Of a DNA stretch of 64,000 nucleotides, positions 43,347-53,606 are shown piece by piece. Position numbers and translations under genes: made by a program. Every line of letters begins with the position of its first letter. Within the stretch, counting starts at the first letter, position 1. A model generated the notes under the pieces. It was given only the letters and a program-made list of their open reading frames with translations, made no database searches and had not been told where the DNA came from. Location of the stretch: positions 124,001 through 188,000 of the forward strand of contig JBATLL010000124.1 of NCBI GenBank assembly GCA_049289295.1. Direction: 5' to 3'. This DNA comes from BOKV01 sp049289295 (lineage in GTDB: Bacteria; Pseudomonadota; Alphaproteobacteria; Rhizobiales; Rhizobiaceae).

Positions 43347-43736
43347 ATGCCACATTTCCAGATCGACTATTCCACCAATCTCGAGAACCGGCTCGACATG
43401 CCGGGCCTGCTTGAAGCGATACGCATTGCCGCAATCGAGACCGGCCTGTTTCCGCTCGCGGGCATCCGCATCCGCGCGACCGCCTGCACCCACACGCTGA
43501 TGGCCGATGGCAACAGCGACCATGCATTTCTGGACCTGTCGGTAAGGCTGCGTGCGGGACGCGATCTTTCGGCGCGCAAGGCGGCAACCGAACAAATCTT
43601 TGCGGCAATGCGCACTTTCTGCGCCCCGTTGCTCGAAAGTTCATCATTCATGCTGTCCATGGAAATGCGCGAGATCGACCCCGAACTCAGCCCCAGGGAC
43701 AGTTCGATCAGGAAATACCTGCCCTCAGAAAAATGA
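43347..43736 (+). CDS. hpaF: 5-carboxymethyl-2-hydroxymuconate isomerase (HpaF/HpcD)
   Basis: A 129-residue tautomerase-superfamily enzyme. The chain starts MPHFQIDYSTNLE, so Pro-1 after removal of Met is the catalytic base; this fixes the start at 43347. It shifts the double bond of 5-carboxymethyl-2-hydroxymuconate before decarboxylation. GCATACTHTLMADG-like central residues and the full length match HpcD (about 126). First gene of the hpa operon. Confidence 0.9.
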   Translation: MPHFQIDYSTNLENRLDMPGLLEAIRIAAIETGLFPLAGIRIRATACTHTLMADGNSDHAFLDLSVRLRAGRDLSARKAATEQIFAAMRTFCAPLLESSSFMLSMEMREIDPELSPRDSSIRKYLPSEK

Positions 43737-43745
43737 TGGAAACAG

Positions 43746-45257
<1,512 letters not shown>

Positions 45258-45270
45258 CAGGGAGGCGGAA

Positions 45271-46125
45271 ATGGGTGAGATCGTCCTAGCAGCAAAGTGC
45301 ACGCATGTGCCTACAATGATCATGTCCGAACAGGACGGCCCCGTGAAAGGCAAGCGCCAAGCCGCGATAGACGGGCATATCGAAATCGCACGGCGTGCCA
45401 GGGCGCTTGGTGCGGACACTGCTGTCATTTGTGACACGCACTGGCTTGTCAATGCGGGCTACCACATCAATGCCAACAGCCGTTTCAAGGGCGTTTTCAC
45501 CTCGAACGAATTCCCCCAATTCATTTCCGACATGCACTACGACTATGCGGGAAACCCTGAACTGGGCGACGCCATAGCGAGCGCTGCAACCGACCTCGGT
45601 GTCCACACCCTTTCCCACCATCTCGACAGTCTCGAAATGGAGTATGGCACGCTGGTTCCCATGCGTTTCATGAGCCGTGCGCACGAGATGAAGGTCGTCT
45701 CGATCGCCGCCTGGTGCACTGTGCACAGCCATGATGAAAGCCGTATTCTCGGCCAGGCGATCCGCAAGGCCGTCGAGGCATCGCACAGCAAGGTCCTGCT
45801 GATTGCTTCAGGTTCGCTCTCCCACAAGATCTGGCCCAACAGGGACTATGCTGCCAACAATGGCACCTTCACCATCAGCTCCGAATTCAACCGGCAGATG
45901 GACCTGCATGTGCTCGACATGTGGAAGCGCGGCGACCATGCCACCTTCCTGAAAATGCTTGGCGACTATGCCGACTTGTGTTGCGGCGAAGGTTCCATGC
46001 ACGACACCGCAATGTTGTATGGCGCACTTGGCTGGGACAATTACACAGGCAAATGCGAAGTGGTCACCGACTATTTCCCATCGTCGGGCACCGGCCAGAC
46101 CAACGTCGTCTTTCCAGTCCACTAA
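45271..46125 (+). CDS. hpaD: 3,4-dihydroxyphenylacetate 2,3-dioxygenase, LigB-type (HpaD)
   Basis: A 284-residue class III extradiol dioxygenase, alike in length and sequence along its whole chain to enterobacterial HpaD: AAKCTHVPTMIMSEQDGP, DTHWLVNAGYHINAN, FKGVFTSNEFPQFISDM, YAGNPELGDAIA, EYGTLVPMRFM and ASGSLSHKIWP. It opens the homoprotocatechuate ring between C2 and C3 using a non-heme metal. GGGAGGCGGAA precedes ATG 45271. The next gene encodes an unrelated enzyme for the same reaction. Confidence 0.92.
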   Translation: MGEIVLAAKCTHVPTMIMSEQDGPVKGKRQAAIDGHIEIARRARALGADTAVICDTHWLVNAGYHINANSRFKGVFTSNEFPQFISDMHYDYAGNPELGDAIASAATDLGVHTLSHHLDSLEMEYGTLVPMRFMSRAHEMKVVSIAAWCTVHSHDESRILGQAIRKAVEASHSKVLLIASGSLSHKIWPNRDYAANNGTFTISSEFNRQMDLHVLDMWKRGDHATFLKMLGDYADLCCGEGSMHDTAMLYGALGWDNYTGKCEVVTDYFPSSGTGQTNVVFPVH

Positions 46126-46138
46126 CAGGACCAGCAAC

Positions 46139-47119
46139 ATGCCGATACCACCGCCAAACCTCTACCCGCCTTTCAATATCGTGCGCCTGAGCCATGTCGA
46201 ATATCGGGTGAGCGATCTCGCCTGGGCGCGCGCCTTCTATGTCGACACGCTCGGCCTGCAGGTCACGCATGAGGATGGCGACGCGATCTATCTGCGGGCC
46301 ATGGAAGAACGTGGCCATCATTGCATGATCCTCAGGAAAGCAGATGCACCCGGCGTTGGCGTGCTTGGGTTCAAGGTCTGGGACGAAACCGATCTCGACA
46401 AGGCGCAGGAATGGTTCTCATCAAGGGGCCTTGAAGCCAACTGGATCAAAAGGCCCCATATGGGCCGCGTGCTTCGCACACGCGATCTGTTTGGCGCGCC
46501 GCTGGAATTCTACGCGAAAATGGAACGGTTGCCGCCCATCCACCAGCAATACAGGCTCTATCGCGGCGTCAAACCGCTTCGCATTGATCATTTCAACCTG
46601 TTCTCGCCCAATGTTGATGCCTCGGTGGACTTCTATTCACAGATGGGCTTTCGCGTCACCGAATACACGGCTGATGAAGCGAGCGGGCGAACCTGGGCAG
46701 CCTGGATGCACCGCAAGGGCGGCGTGCACGACATCGCTTTCACCAATGGAACCGGCCCACGCCTGCACCACACCGCATTCTGGGTACCGACGCCGCTCAA
46801 CATCATTGATCTGCTCGATCTCATGTCCACCACCGGCTATGTCAGCAACATCGAGCGCGGCCCCGGCAGGCATGGCATTTCCAACGCCTTCTTCCTCTAT
46901 ATCCGCGACCGCGACGGCCACCGTACCGAAATCTACTGCTCAGATTACCAGACGGTCGATCCCGATCTCGAGCCAATCAAATGGGACCTCAAGGACCCGC
47001 AGCGCCAGACCCTGTGGGGAGCGCCCGCGCCGCGTTCATGGTTCGAGGAAGGCAGTCTTTTCGAAGGGGTAAACACTGCAGACAGCGATCTGAAGGCTAC
47101 ACCAATCATTGCACCATGA
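46139..47119 (+). CDS. Homoprotocatechuate 2,3-dioxygenase, vicinal-oxygen-chelate type (second ring-cleavage enzyme)
   Basis: A 326-residue type I extradiol dioxygenase with two VOC/glyoxalase modules. The N-terminal module starts VRLSHVEYRVSDLAWARAFYVDTLGLQVT; the catalytic one has the likely metal ligands His in PLRIDHFNLFSP, His in GPRLHHTAFWV and Glu in GHRTEIYCSDY. GRHGISNAFFLYIRDRDGHRTEIY and DPDLEPIKWDL closely recall the Mn/Fe enzymes of Arthrobacter and Brevibacterium. It starts 13 bases after hpaD, so one operon carries two non-homologous enzymes for what seems the same step. Confidence 0.88.
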   Translation: MPIPPPNLYPPFNIVRLSHVEYRVSDLAWARAFYVDTLGLQVTHEDGDAIYLRAMEERGHHCMILRKADAPGVGVLGFKVWDETDLDKAQEWFSSRGLEANWIKRPHMGRVLRTRDLFGAPLEFYAKMERLPPIHQQYRLYRGVKPLRIDHFNLFSPNVDASVDFYSQMGFRVTEYTADEASGRTWAAWMHRKGGVHDIAFTNGTGPRLHHTAFWVPTPLNIIDLLDLMSTTGYVSNIERGPGRHGISNAFFLYIRDRDGHRTEIYCSDYQTVDPDLEPIKWDLKDPQRQTLWGAPAPRSWFEEGSLFEGVNTADSDLKATPIIAP

Positions 47120-47133
47120 ACCGGAGACTTGAT

Positions 47134-47988
47134 GTGAGACTGGCAACTTTCACCCATGACAACAGGCAATATTGGGGCGCTGTCGCAGAAGGTGGCGTGA
47201 TTGCCCTTTCGCCGGATTTCCCACAGTGGCGGACATTGCGCAACGTGATCGAGGCCGATGCTCTCGTGCAGGTCGGCGAGGCGGCAGCCGGCCGCGACAT
47301 CACCTGGCATGACGGCTCCTTTACCTGGGACATTCCCGTGCCGGACCCCGAAAAGATCATCTGCGTCGGGGTCAATTATCCTGAACGCAATGCCGAATAT
47401 GATGACGGCCAGGCAGCGCCTTCCAACATGAGCCTGTTCGTGCGCTTTCCCCGCACCTTCGTCGGCCACCTCACTGCGCTGACCCGCCCGCCGGAGACAC
47501 CGCAACTCGACTATGAGGGGGAAGTCGCAATCGTCATCGGAAAAGGCGGACGGCGCATCGCGGAAAGTGAAGCGCTTGGCCATATCGCGGCGCTGACAAT
47601 CTGCAATGAAGGCACGCTGCGCGATTGGGTGCGCCATGCCAAGTTCAACGTCACCCAGGGCAAGAACTGGGAACGCTCCGGCTCGATGGGCCCATGGCTT
47701 GTTCCCGTGCGGGAACCTGGCCAGGTCAGCGATATCCGCCTGCAGACGCGGGTCAATGGCGAAACCCGCCAGGATGATCGCACCTCGCGCATGGTGTTCC
47801 CGATTGCCCGCCAGATCGCCTACATCTCGACATTCACCACCCTGGTGCCTGGTGACATCATCATCACCGGCACACCAACGGGTGCAGGTGCGCGTTTTGA
47901 TCCACCGAGGTTCCTCGTGCCCGGCGACGTTGTCGAGGTCGAGGTCGAGAGTGTGGGCATCCTGCGCAACGGGGTCGTGGACGAATGA
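47134..47988 (+). CDS. hpaG: FAH-family 5-oxopent-3-ene-1,2,5-tricarboxylate decarboxylase/isomerase (HpaG-like)
   Basis: A 284-residue FAH-fold protein: DPEKIICVGVNYPERNAEY, PQLDYEGEVAIVIGKGGRRI (metal site), ICNEGTLRDWVRHAKFNVTQGKNWERSGSMGPW and GDIIITGTPTGAGARFDPPRFLVPGDVV. It is single-domain, about half the size of bifunctional enterobacterial HpaG. I favour GTG 47134 (MRLATFTHD), with GGAG seven bases upstream; ATG 47116, which overlaps the previous stop, adds six residues. It decarboxylates the hpa pathway intermediate. Confidence 0.82.
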   Translation: MRLATFTHDNRQYWGAVAEGGVIALSPDFPQWRTLRNVIEADALVQVGEAAAGRDITWHDGSFTWDIPVPDPEKIICVGVNYPERNAEYDDGQAAPSNMSLFVRFPRTFVGHLTALTRPPETPQLDYEGEVAIVIGKGGRRIAESEALGHIAALTICNEGTLRDWVRHAKFNVTQGKNWERSGSMGPWLVPVREPGQVSDIRLQTRVNGETRQDDRTSRMVFPIARQIAYISTFTTLVPGDIIITGTPTGAGARFDPPRFLVPGDVVEVEVESVGILRNGVVDE

Positions 47989-48785
47989 CACGTGATGAGA
48001 TCACGCTTGCAGCCGCCATGCTCCTCGAAGCAGAGCGCTCCGGCGTGCAGTGCGGCCTGCTGAGCCTGATGTTCCCCGAAATGAGCCTGGACGATGCCTA
48101 TGGCGTACAGGCGGAACTTGTGGCGAAAAAACTTGCCGCCGGTCGCAAGGTGATTGGCTGGAAGATCGGGCTTACCTCCCGCGCGATGCAGCAGGCGCTG
48201 GACATCACCACGCCCGATTCAGGCGTCCTGCTCGACGACATGCTGTTTGGCGATGGCGCGCTCATTCCCGCGGGCCGTTTCATCCAGCCTCGGGTCGAAG
48301 CGGAAATCGCCTTCATTCTGAAGGCCCCGCTGAGTGGCGCTGGCGTGACGCGAGAAGACGTGATTGCCGCAACGGATCATGTTTCGCCTGCGCTGGAAAT
48401 TCTCGACACCCGCATCCTGCGCATCGACCCGCAGACCCGCAAGGCGCGGATCATCACCGATACGGTCTCCGACAATGCCGCCAATGCCGGCATCGTGCTT
48501 GGCAGGGCAAAGCACGACATCAGCGCATTCGACCTGCGCTGGATCGGTGCAATCGTCAAACGGAATGGTATCGTTGAAGAAACGGGGCTGGGAGCCGGTG
48601 TGCTCGATGATCCGGTCACCGGCATAGTCTGGCTCGTGCATCGCCTCGCCCGCTATGGGCAGGGCCTCGCTGCCGGAGAAATCGTGCTGTCGGGTTCCTT
48701 CATTCGCCCGATAGAAGCACCGTCCGGCAGCGTCTTCGAGGCCGACTTTGCCGATTTTGGCTCAGTGCAACTTTCCTTTTCCTGA
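47985..48785 (+). CDS. hpaH: 2-oxo-hept-4-ene-1,7-dioate hydratase (HpaH)
   Basis: A 266-residue member of the 4-oxalocrotonate decarboxylase/hydratase family, adding water to the oxo-enoate in a metal-dependent step. Marks: LDDAYGVQAELVAKKLAAGRKVIGWKIGLTSRAMQQAL, RFIQPRVEAEIAFIL, ALEILDTRI and GSFIRPIEAPSGSVFEADF. The length matches HpaH (267). It overlaps hpaG by four bases and ends the operon; the aldolase gene hpaI is not present in this window. Confidence 0.9.
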   Translation: MTRDEITLAAAMLLEAERSGVQCGLLSLMFPEMSLDDAYGVQAELVAKKLAAGRKVIGWKIGLTSRAMQQALDITTPDSGVLLDDMLFGDGALIPAGRFIQPRVEAEIAFILKAPLSGAGVTREDVIAATDHVSPALEILDTRILRIDPQTRKARIITDTVSDNAANAGIVLGRAKHDISAFDLRWIGAIVKRNGIVEETGLGAGVLDDPVTGIVWLVHRLARYGQGLAAGEIVLSGSFIRPIEAPSGSVFEADFADFGSVQLSFS

Positions 48786-48818
48786 CGCCGTCGTAACCGG
48801 AGCGGGATTCCCGCAAGA

Positions 48819-49523
48819 TCAGTGCCCGAAATAGGCGCGCGCCAGCTCGGGATCGGCCTGCAACTCTTCCGGCGTGCCGGACATGCGGATATTGCCCGAC
48901 TCCATGACATGGATCCTGCTCGCCAGGTTCATCGCGAAATTGACGTTCTGCTCCGCGATCAGCACGGTCATGCCGGTCTGGCTGTTGAGCTTGCGCAGGG
49001 CCTCGGCAATACCCTGGCATATCCTTGGCGCCAGACCGATCGTCGGCTCATCAACCAGCAATATCCTTGGATTGGTCATGAGCGCACGACCGAGCGACAC
49101 CATCTGGCGCTCGCCACCGCTCTGCGTCGCCGTCTCCTGGTCCTTGCGTTGTTGAAGCACGGGGAAAAGCTCGTGAACCAGCGCCAGCCGCTCATCAATC
49201 GTATCTCTGGCCGTGTAGGCACCCACCAGCAGATTGTCGCGCACACTCATGTATGGAAACAGGTGCGCACGCTCCGGTGCATAGCCCACACCGAGTTCGA
49301 CAATCTTTGACGCGGGCATGGCCGTGAGTTCCTGGCCCTCGAGGCGAATGGACCCTTTCGTGTCTACTAGCCCCATGATCGCGTCCATCAACGTCGACTT
49401 GCCCGCACCATTGGGGCCGATAACGCCGATGATGCTCCCCTCTTCCACCGACAGCGTCACGCCATGCAGCGATTCAGCCTTGCCATAATATGCGTAGAGG
49501 TTTTCGATCTCGAGCAGTGCCAT
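48819..49523 (-). CDS. livF: Branched-chain amino acid-type ABC transporter ATPase (LivF)
   Basis: A 234-residue ATPase. Walker A GPNGAGKSTL near residue 38, signature QSGGERQMVSLGRAL and Walker B ILLVDEPTIGLAP. LYAYYGKAESLHGVTL at the N-terminus is LivF-like. Last gene of the minus-strand importer operon, eight bases after livG; convergent with hpaH. The importer is adjacent to the microcompartment operon and shares an operator motif with it. Confidence 0.92.
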   Translation of the reverse strand: MALLEIENLYAYYGKAESLHGVTLSVEEGSIIGVIGPNGAGKSTLMDAIMGLVDTKGSIRLEGQELTAMPASKIVELGVGYAPERAHLFPYMSVRDNLLVGAYTARDTIDERLALVHELFPVLQQRKDQETATQSGGERQMVSLGRALMTNPRILLVDEPTIGLAPRICQGIAEALRKLNSQTGMTVLIAEQNVNFAMNLASRIHVMESGNIRMSGTPEELQADPELARAYFGH

Positions 49524-49531
49524 GGAAATTC

Positions 49532-50260
49532 CTATGTGCCCAGATAGGCGGCGCGAACCGCCTCGTCGCCCATCACGTCATGGTATGCGCCTTCGGCAAT
49601 CGCCTTGCCGAATGTCATCGCGACTGCGCGATCCACGAGCGGTTCCAGCGCGCGAAGATCGTGGCTGACGATCACATAGGTGAGGCCATCCTTGCGCTTG
49701 TTCGCCAGAAGTTCGGATATCTGTTCGATCTCGCCGACCGTCAGTCCGGCAAAGACCTCGTCCAGCAGCATGATGCGCGGCTCGGTTGCCAGTGTGCGGG
49801 CCAGTTCCAGCTTGCGCAGATCGCCCATCGACAATTCGCTTGGCCGCCGGTTGAGATCTTCTTCGCGAAAGCCGACGCTGCGCGCAATCGCCAGTTCCTT
49901 TTCGGGATCAGGCCCTTGCGTGAGCATCTGTATCAGACTGTTCGGCATCATACCGACCCGGATGTTTCCTGCCACATCCATGTCGGCGAACGGGCGCGGC
50001 ACCTGGTAGGTGCGCGCAATGCCGCGCTGGATGCGCCTGTGCGTCGGCAGGGCGGAAATCTCGCGCCCCTCAAGCTTGATGCTTCCCGAATTCTGGCGGA
50101 TTTCTCCCATGATCAGGCTGAAGATCGTGGTCTTGCCCGCGCCATTGGGACCGATCAACGCCAGCGACTCGCCTCGATTGACGTGAAAGCTCAGCCCGTC
50201 GGTCGCGACGATACCGCCGAAGCGCTTGTGGACATTGTCGAGTTCGAGAAGCCTATCCAT
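49532..50260 (-). CDS. livG: Branched-chain amino acid-type ABC transporter ATPase (LivG)
   Basis: A 242-residue ATPase with Walker A GPNGAGKTTIFSLI, signature PSELSMGDLRKLELARTLA and Walker B IMLLDEVFAGL. VHKRFGGIVATDGLSFHVNRGE and RGIARTYQVPRPFADMDV are LivG-type. The signature is MGDLRK rather than the common GGxxR/Q, a small departure. It overlaps livM by eight bases. Confidence 0.92.
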   Translation of the reverse strand: MDRLLELDNVHKRFGGIVATDGLSFHVNRGESLALIGPNGAGKTTIFSLIMGEIRQNSGSIKLEGREISALPTHRRIQRGIARTYQVPRPFADMDVAGNIRVGMMPNSLIQMLTQGPDPEKELAIARSVGFREEDLNRRPSELSMGDLRKLELARTLATEPRIMLLDEVFAGLTVGEIEQISELLANKRKDGLTYVIVSHDLRALEPLVDRAVAMTFGKAIAEGAYHDVMGDEAVRAAYLGT

Positions 50261-51224
50261 GACCGCCCTCCGCCTTGCCCTTCACCAGGTATGTCGAGCG
50301 CAGGGTACGAACGATCTCGCTGATGCCCTTCGGCTGGTAGACATAGAGAACGAGTGCAATCATGCCGTAGACGAAATAGCGTTCGGTTCCCGGCAGGAAG
50401 GGACGCAGATATTCCAGCAGGAAAGTCATGAAGAACGCCCCGAACATCGGCCCCACAATGGTGGAAGCGCCGCCAATCAGGGCGGATACAATGATCGTGA
50501 AAACGAAATTGATGTCGAACAGTGCGCGCGGCGCTATCGAACCCAGATAATGGACATAGAAAGCCCCGCCGATACCAGCCACCGCAGCGCTGACCATGAA
50601 GGCGAACAGCTTCAGCTTTGTCGTGTCGAGCCCGCTGCCACTGACCGCTTCCTCGTTCATGGCAATGGCGTCGAGCGCCGTTCCAAGCCGGCTGCGCGAC
50701 AGGAGCCATAGCGCGAGTGCGATGACAAACATCAGGCAGAATGAAAGGTAATAGTTCGGCATGGCACCCGAGAGCAGCGTCTTGATCCCCGAAATGCCAC
50801 GGGTTCCACCGGTCAGGTCAGGCCGGATGACCTGCACAAGCTGGTAGATCAGTTCCATGAACGCCAGCGTGACCAGCGCGAAATAGGTGCCCTTGATGCG
50901 AAGCGCCGGCAGGAAGAAGAGCGTTCCGCCGACCATCGTCGCAATCACTGCGATCGGAATTGAATAGGCGACCGGCACACCGAAGCGATAGGACAGGATG
51001 GCTGTCGTGTAGGCTCCGATACCGATCAGGAACGGATGGCCAAAGCTCACATAGCCTGTCTTGCCAGATAGGAAATCCCAGCTCATCGCAAAGATGGCGA
51101 GATAATTGGCAAAGATCACGACACGCATAGTGCCGTTGCTCAATACGTTCGGCAACAGCAGCATGACCAGGGCAAAGGCAGCCCACAGGGCGGCAAGACG
51201 CCACTTTCCGCCAGCCGCACCCAT
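50253..51224 (-). CDS. livM: Branched-chain amino acid-type ABC transporter permease (LivM)
   Basis: A 323-residue inner-membrane permease with about 9-10 helices. Landmarks: FANYLAIFAMSWDFLSGKTGYVSFGHPFLIGIGAYTTAILSYRFG, FFLPALRIKGTYFALVTLAFMELIYQ and MNEEAVSGSGLDTTKLKLFAFMVSAAVAGIGGAFYVHYLG, with GGASTIVGPMFGAFFMTFLLEYL. ATG shares bases with the livH stop. Confidence 0.92.
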   Translation of the reverse strand: MGAAGGKWRLAALWAAFALVMLLLPNVLSNGTMRVVIFANYLAIFAMSWDFLSGKTGYVSFGHPFLIGIGAYTTAILSYRFGVPVAYSIPIAVIATMVGGTLFFLPALRIKGTYFALVTLAFMELIYQLVQVIRPDLTGGTRGISGIKTLLSGAMPNYYLSFCLMFVIALALWLLSRSRLGTALDAIAMNEEAVSGSGLDTTKLKLFAFMVSAAVAGIGGAFYVHYLGSIAPRALFDINFVFTIIVSALIGGASTIVGPMFGAFFMTFLLEYLRPFLPGTERYFVYGMIALVLYVYQPKGISEIVRTLRSTYLVKGKAEGGHG

Positions 51225-52075
51225 TACAGATCACCCCTGCCAAACAGCCCCTGCGGGCGCAGGACGAGTACGCCGATGATCATCAGCATGGTGAAGACGC
51301 CGCGCAACTCGGCTGCAATGAAGGTGGTGGTGATGATTTCCATGAAACCGATGATGTGCGCAACGATCAGGCTGCCGACGATAGAGCCGATGCCGCCGAC
51401 GATAACCACCGCCACCGCAATGATCAGCGGGGCAACCCACATGGAAGGGTTGAGCTGCGTGTAGGATGCGAAGAACACGCCTGCAGTCGAACCCAGCGCC
51501 CCGGAGATAGCCCAGGTCAGCAGGTTGATGCGATCCGTATTGATGCCCGACAGTGTCGCGCCCTTGACGTCCATGGAAACGGCCTGGATGGCCCGGCCAA
51601 GATGCGTCTTCTTCACGAAGATCATGAGCCCGCCAAGGATGATCCAGCTGATCACCATCGCCGTGAGGATATTGAAAGTGACTGACGTGCTGCCAACCCG
51701 CCACACGCCATTGACGATTGGCTGCAGGATCTTGGCACTGTCAGCAAACAGCAACACCATGCCGGCCTGCAGGATGACCGCCAGGATCAGCGTCGAGATC
51801 TCAACCGCGACCTGGTCTCCCTTCAACCGCTTGACGAGCAGCTGGTACATGAGCACCCCTGCAAGTCCGCCGATGAAGATCGCGAAAAGAAAGCCTGGCA
51901 GTTTCGGCATGCCAAGCTGCTGTACCACGTAGAAGTAGGCATAGCCGCCAAGCATCAGATAGGCACCATAGGCGAGATTGAGTACCCGGCCCACCGAAAA
52001 GATCAGCGTGAACCCGACCGCAATGAGTGCATAGAGCCCGCTAAGCAGAAAGCCCTGGATAATGACCTGCAACAT
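51224..52075 (-). CDS. livH: Branched-chain amino acid-type ABC transporter permease (LivH)
   Basis: A 283-residue inner-membrane permease: IIQGFLLSGLYALIAVGFTLIFSVGRVLNLAYGAYLMLGGYAYFYV at the N-terminus is the LivH signature, with GRAIQAVSMDVKGATLSGINTDRINLLTWAISGALGSTAGVFFA and AVVIVGGIGSIVGSLIVAHIIGFMEI later. It follows the receptor gene after a 98-base gap with a strong stem-loop. Confidence 0.92.
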   Translation of the reverse strand: MLQVIIQGFLLSGLYALIAVGFTLIFSVGRVLNLAYGAYLMLGGYAYFYVVQQLGMPKLPGFLFAIFIGGLAGVLMYQLLVKRLKGDQVAVEISTLILAVILQAGMVLLFADSAKILQPIVNGVWRVGSTSVTFNILTAMVISWIILGGLMIFVKKTHLGRAIQAVSMDVKGATLSGINTDRINLLTWAISGALGSTAGVFFASYTQLNPSMWVAPLIIAVAVVIVGGIGSIVGSLIVAHIIGFMEIITTTFIAAELRGVFTMLMIIGVLVLRPQGLFGRGDL

Positions 52076-52127
52076 CAGCCCTGCCCGCTAAACGGCAAAA
52101 TTGGAAATGAAGGCTATCCGAAAATGC

Positions 52128-52159
52128 CTCCTGCGACACGACCAATCGTGCCGCAGGAG
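52128..52159 (-). promoter_or_regulatory. Intercistronic stem-loop between livK and livH
   Basis: A 14-bp stem with a 4-base loop (arms 52128-52141 and 52146-52159), extended outward by TCCGAAA/TTTTCGGA. In minus-strand RNA all positions pair with one G.U wobble; in the plus strand that position is A.C. No U-run. It sits behind the receptor cistron, as in the other importer operons here. Confidence 0.75.
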
Positions 52160-52173
52160 AATTTCGGACTGGA

Positions 52174-53478
52174 TCACTTCTTGACCCAGGACGGAACCTG
52201 GAATTCGCCGGTAGCAAACTTCGGTGGGTAAACGACGCTTGGCTTGCCGTCTTCCGACCACTGGATGACCACCATGGCGGGCGCGCCGTCATCATAAGGA
52301 GCGGTGATGTCGAACCGGATATTGTGCGGATAGGTACGCCCGGTACGCTCTTCCTTTTCACCCGGCTTCCAGAAGCCGTAGCGCAGCCATGGCTTGCCAT
52401 CCTTTTCGAGCTTGATGTCCTGGTTTTCCATTGCGGAAACCCACTTGTCGAGCTCGAAGCCACCGGCTTCCTCGGCAGCAGCGAAGGCCTGCTTCACACC
52501 CCAATAGGCGTTGAACCCGTTGAAATGCGGAAACTTCGGCCGCTCGTTGCCATACTTGGCTACATACTTGTCGGCAAAGGCCTGGGACTGCGGGTCAAGC
52601 GCGAAGCCGACCGAAGGAACTGGCGAAAGCGTGGAAATGCCGCCACCCGCACCTCCTGTATCTTCCCAGTATTCCTGTCCAAGTGCAGCCACGTTGACGC
52701 CGGTCATCGCGAGCGGCACCTGCAGCTTCACATATTGCGAGGACACGACCTGGCTGTTCACCGACGAGATGATATAGATGAAGTCCGCACCGCTATCCAC
52801 AGCACGGCTGAAGATTGGCGAGAAGTCCACCGTCGCCGTGTCATAGACAATGGTGTCCAGCACTTCGATGCCTGCTTCCGGTGCCAGGAGACCTGTCACC
52901 AGTCCATTGATAGCACCGCCAAACGCGGTGTCTTCCTGCAGGATCACGGTCTTCTTCCAGCCCATCTGCTTGGACAGGATATCCTTGCCGAAATCCACAT
53001 AGAGCGTGGCCAGAGCCTCATCGGCCGCCACGTTCATGAAGTACATCTTGTAGGTCTCGAAATCCTCGACCAGCTTGTCGATGATCGTGATGGACGAGGT
53101 CCATGTGTCGAGCGTGGGAATTCTGTACTCCGTCATGCGCGGCAGCCAGCCGAGCGACACGTCGTCGATGCTGCCTGAAACGATGAACTCGACCTTTTCG
53201 GTTTCCGCCAGATATTCGTAAGCCTTGATGCCTTCGGTGACATCCTCGGCTGTATCTGCCTTGACCATTTCAATCATCTTGCCGCCGAGCACACCGCCGG
53301 CCGCATTCAGTTCTTCAATGGCGATTTCCGCGCCGCGCATGGTGCTGCGCCCGGCATCGGATGCAAAGGATCCGATAAAGCCGATCTTTACGGTGTCTGC
53401 AGCCAGCGCGGACCCCGACCAGGCCATGGCTGCCGCCAGTGTAAATGCTTTCAGGGTAGTTCTGCCGATATTGGCCAT
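52174..53478 (-). CDS. ABC transporter substrate-binding protein, LivK/amide-urea type
   Basis: A 434-residue periplasmic receptor of the type 1 fold. Signal peptide (GRTTLKAFTLAAAMAWSGSALA) and mature start ADTVKIGFIGSFASDAGRSTMRGAEIAIEELNAAGG, then LGGKMIEMVKADTAEDVTEG. At 434 residues it is longer than classic LivK (about 370), so the ligand may be an amide, aromatic or other amino compound rather than leucine. Its promoter region holds a 20-bp operator also found before the microcompartment glutamine synthetase and amine oxidase, so the ligand is plausibly the compartment substrate. Confidence 0.9.
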   Translation of the reverse strand: MANIGRTTLKAFTLAAAMAWSGSALAADTVKIGFIGSFASDAGRSTMRGAEIAIEELNAAGGVLGGKMIEMVKADTAEDVTEGIKAYEYLAETEKVEFIVSGSIDDVSLGWLPRMTEYRIPTLDTWTSSITIIDKLVEDFETYKMYFMNVAADEALATLYVDFGKDILSKQMGWKKTVILQEDTAFGGAINGLVTGLLAPEAGIEVLDTIVYDTATVDFSPIFSRAVDSGADFIYIISSVNSQVVSSQYVKLQVPLAMTGVNVAALGQEYWEDTGGAGGGISTLSPVPSVGFALDPQSQAFADKYVAKYGNERPKFPHFNGFNAYWGVKQAFAAAEEAGGFELDKWVSAMENQDIKLEKDGKPWLRYGFWKPGEKEERTGRTYPHNIRFDITAPYDDGAPAMVVIQWSEDGKPSVVYPPKFATGEFQVPSWVKK

Positions 53479-53535
53479 TCAAATTCTCCCTCTTCCGTTG
53501 GCGCCTAGACGCGAACACCAGATATCGCTCCCATC

Positions 53536-53555
53536 GTATCCAGTATTCTGTATAC
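53536..53555. promoter_or_regulatory. 20-bp operator, copy upstream of the importer receptor gene
   Basis: GTATCCAGTATTCTGTATAC, a near-palindrome 57 bases before the livK-type start. It aligns without gaps to the site at 60393-60412, differing mainly by A/T swaps at paired positions. Shared consensus GTATCCWGWATWCWGTATRC. A GntR-type or similar dimeric regulator outside the window is a likely binder. Confidence 0.65.
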
Positions 53556-53606
53556 AACGCTAGCACCGACTTGCCTCGTGATCAACAAATCAACTGGCAT
53601 GGCGTG

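Noticed and set aside
52324..53178. 284-codon plus-strand frame opposite the importer receptor gene
   Set aside because: The receptor gene has a signal peptide and family sequence; the opposite frame is a composition artefact.
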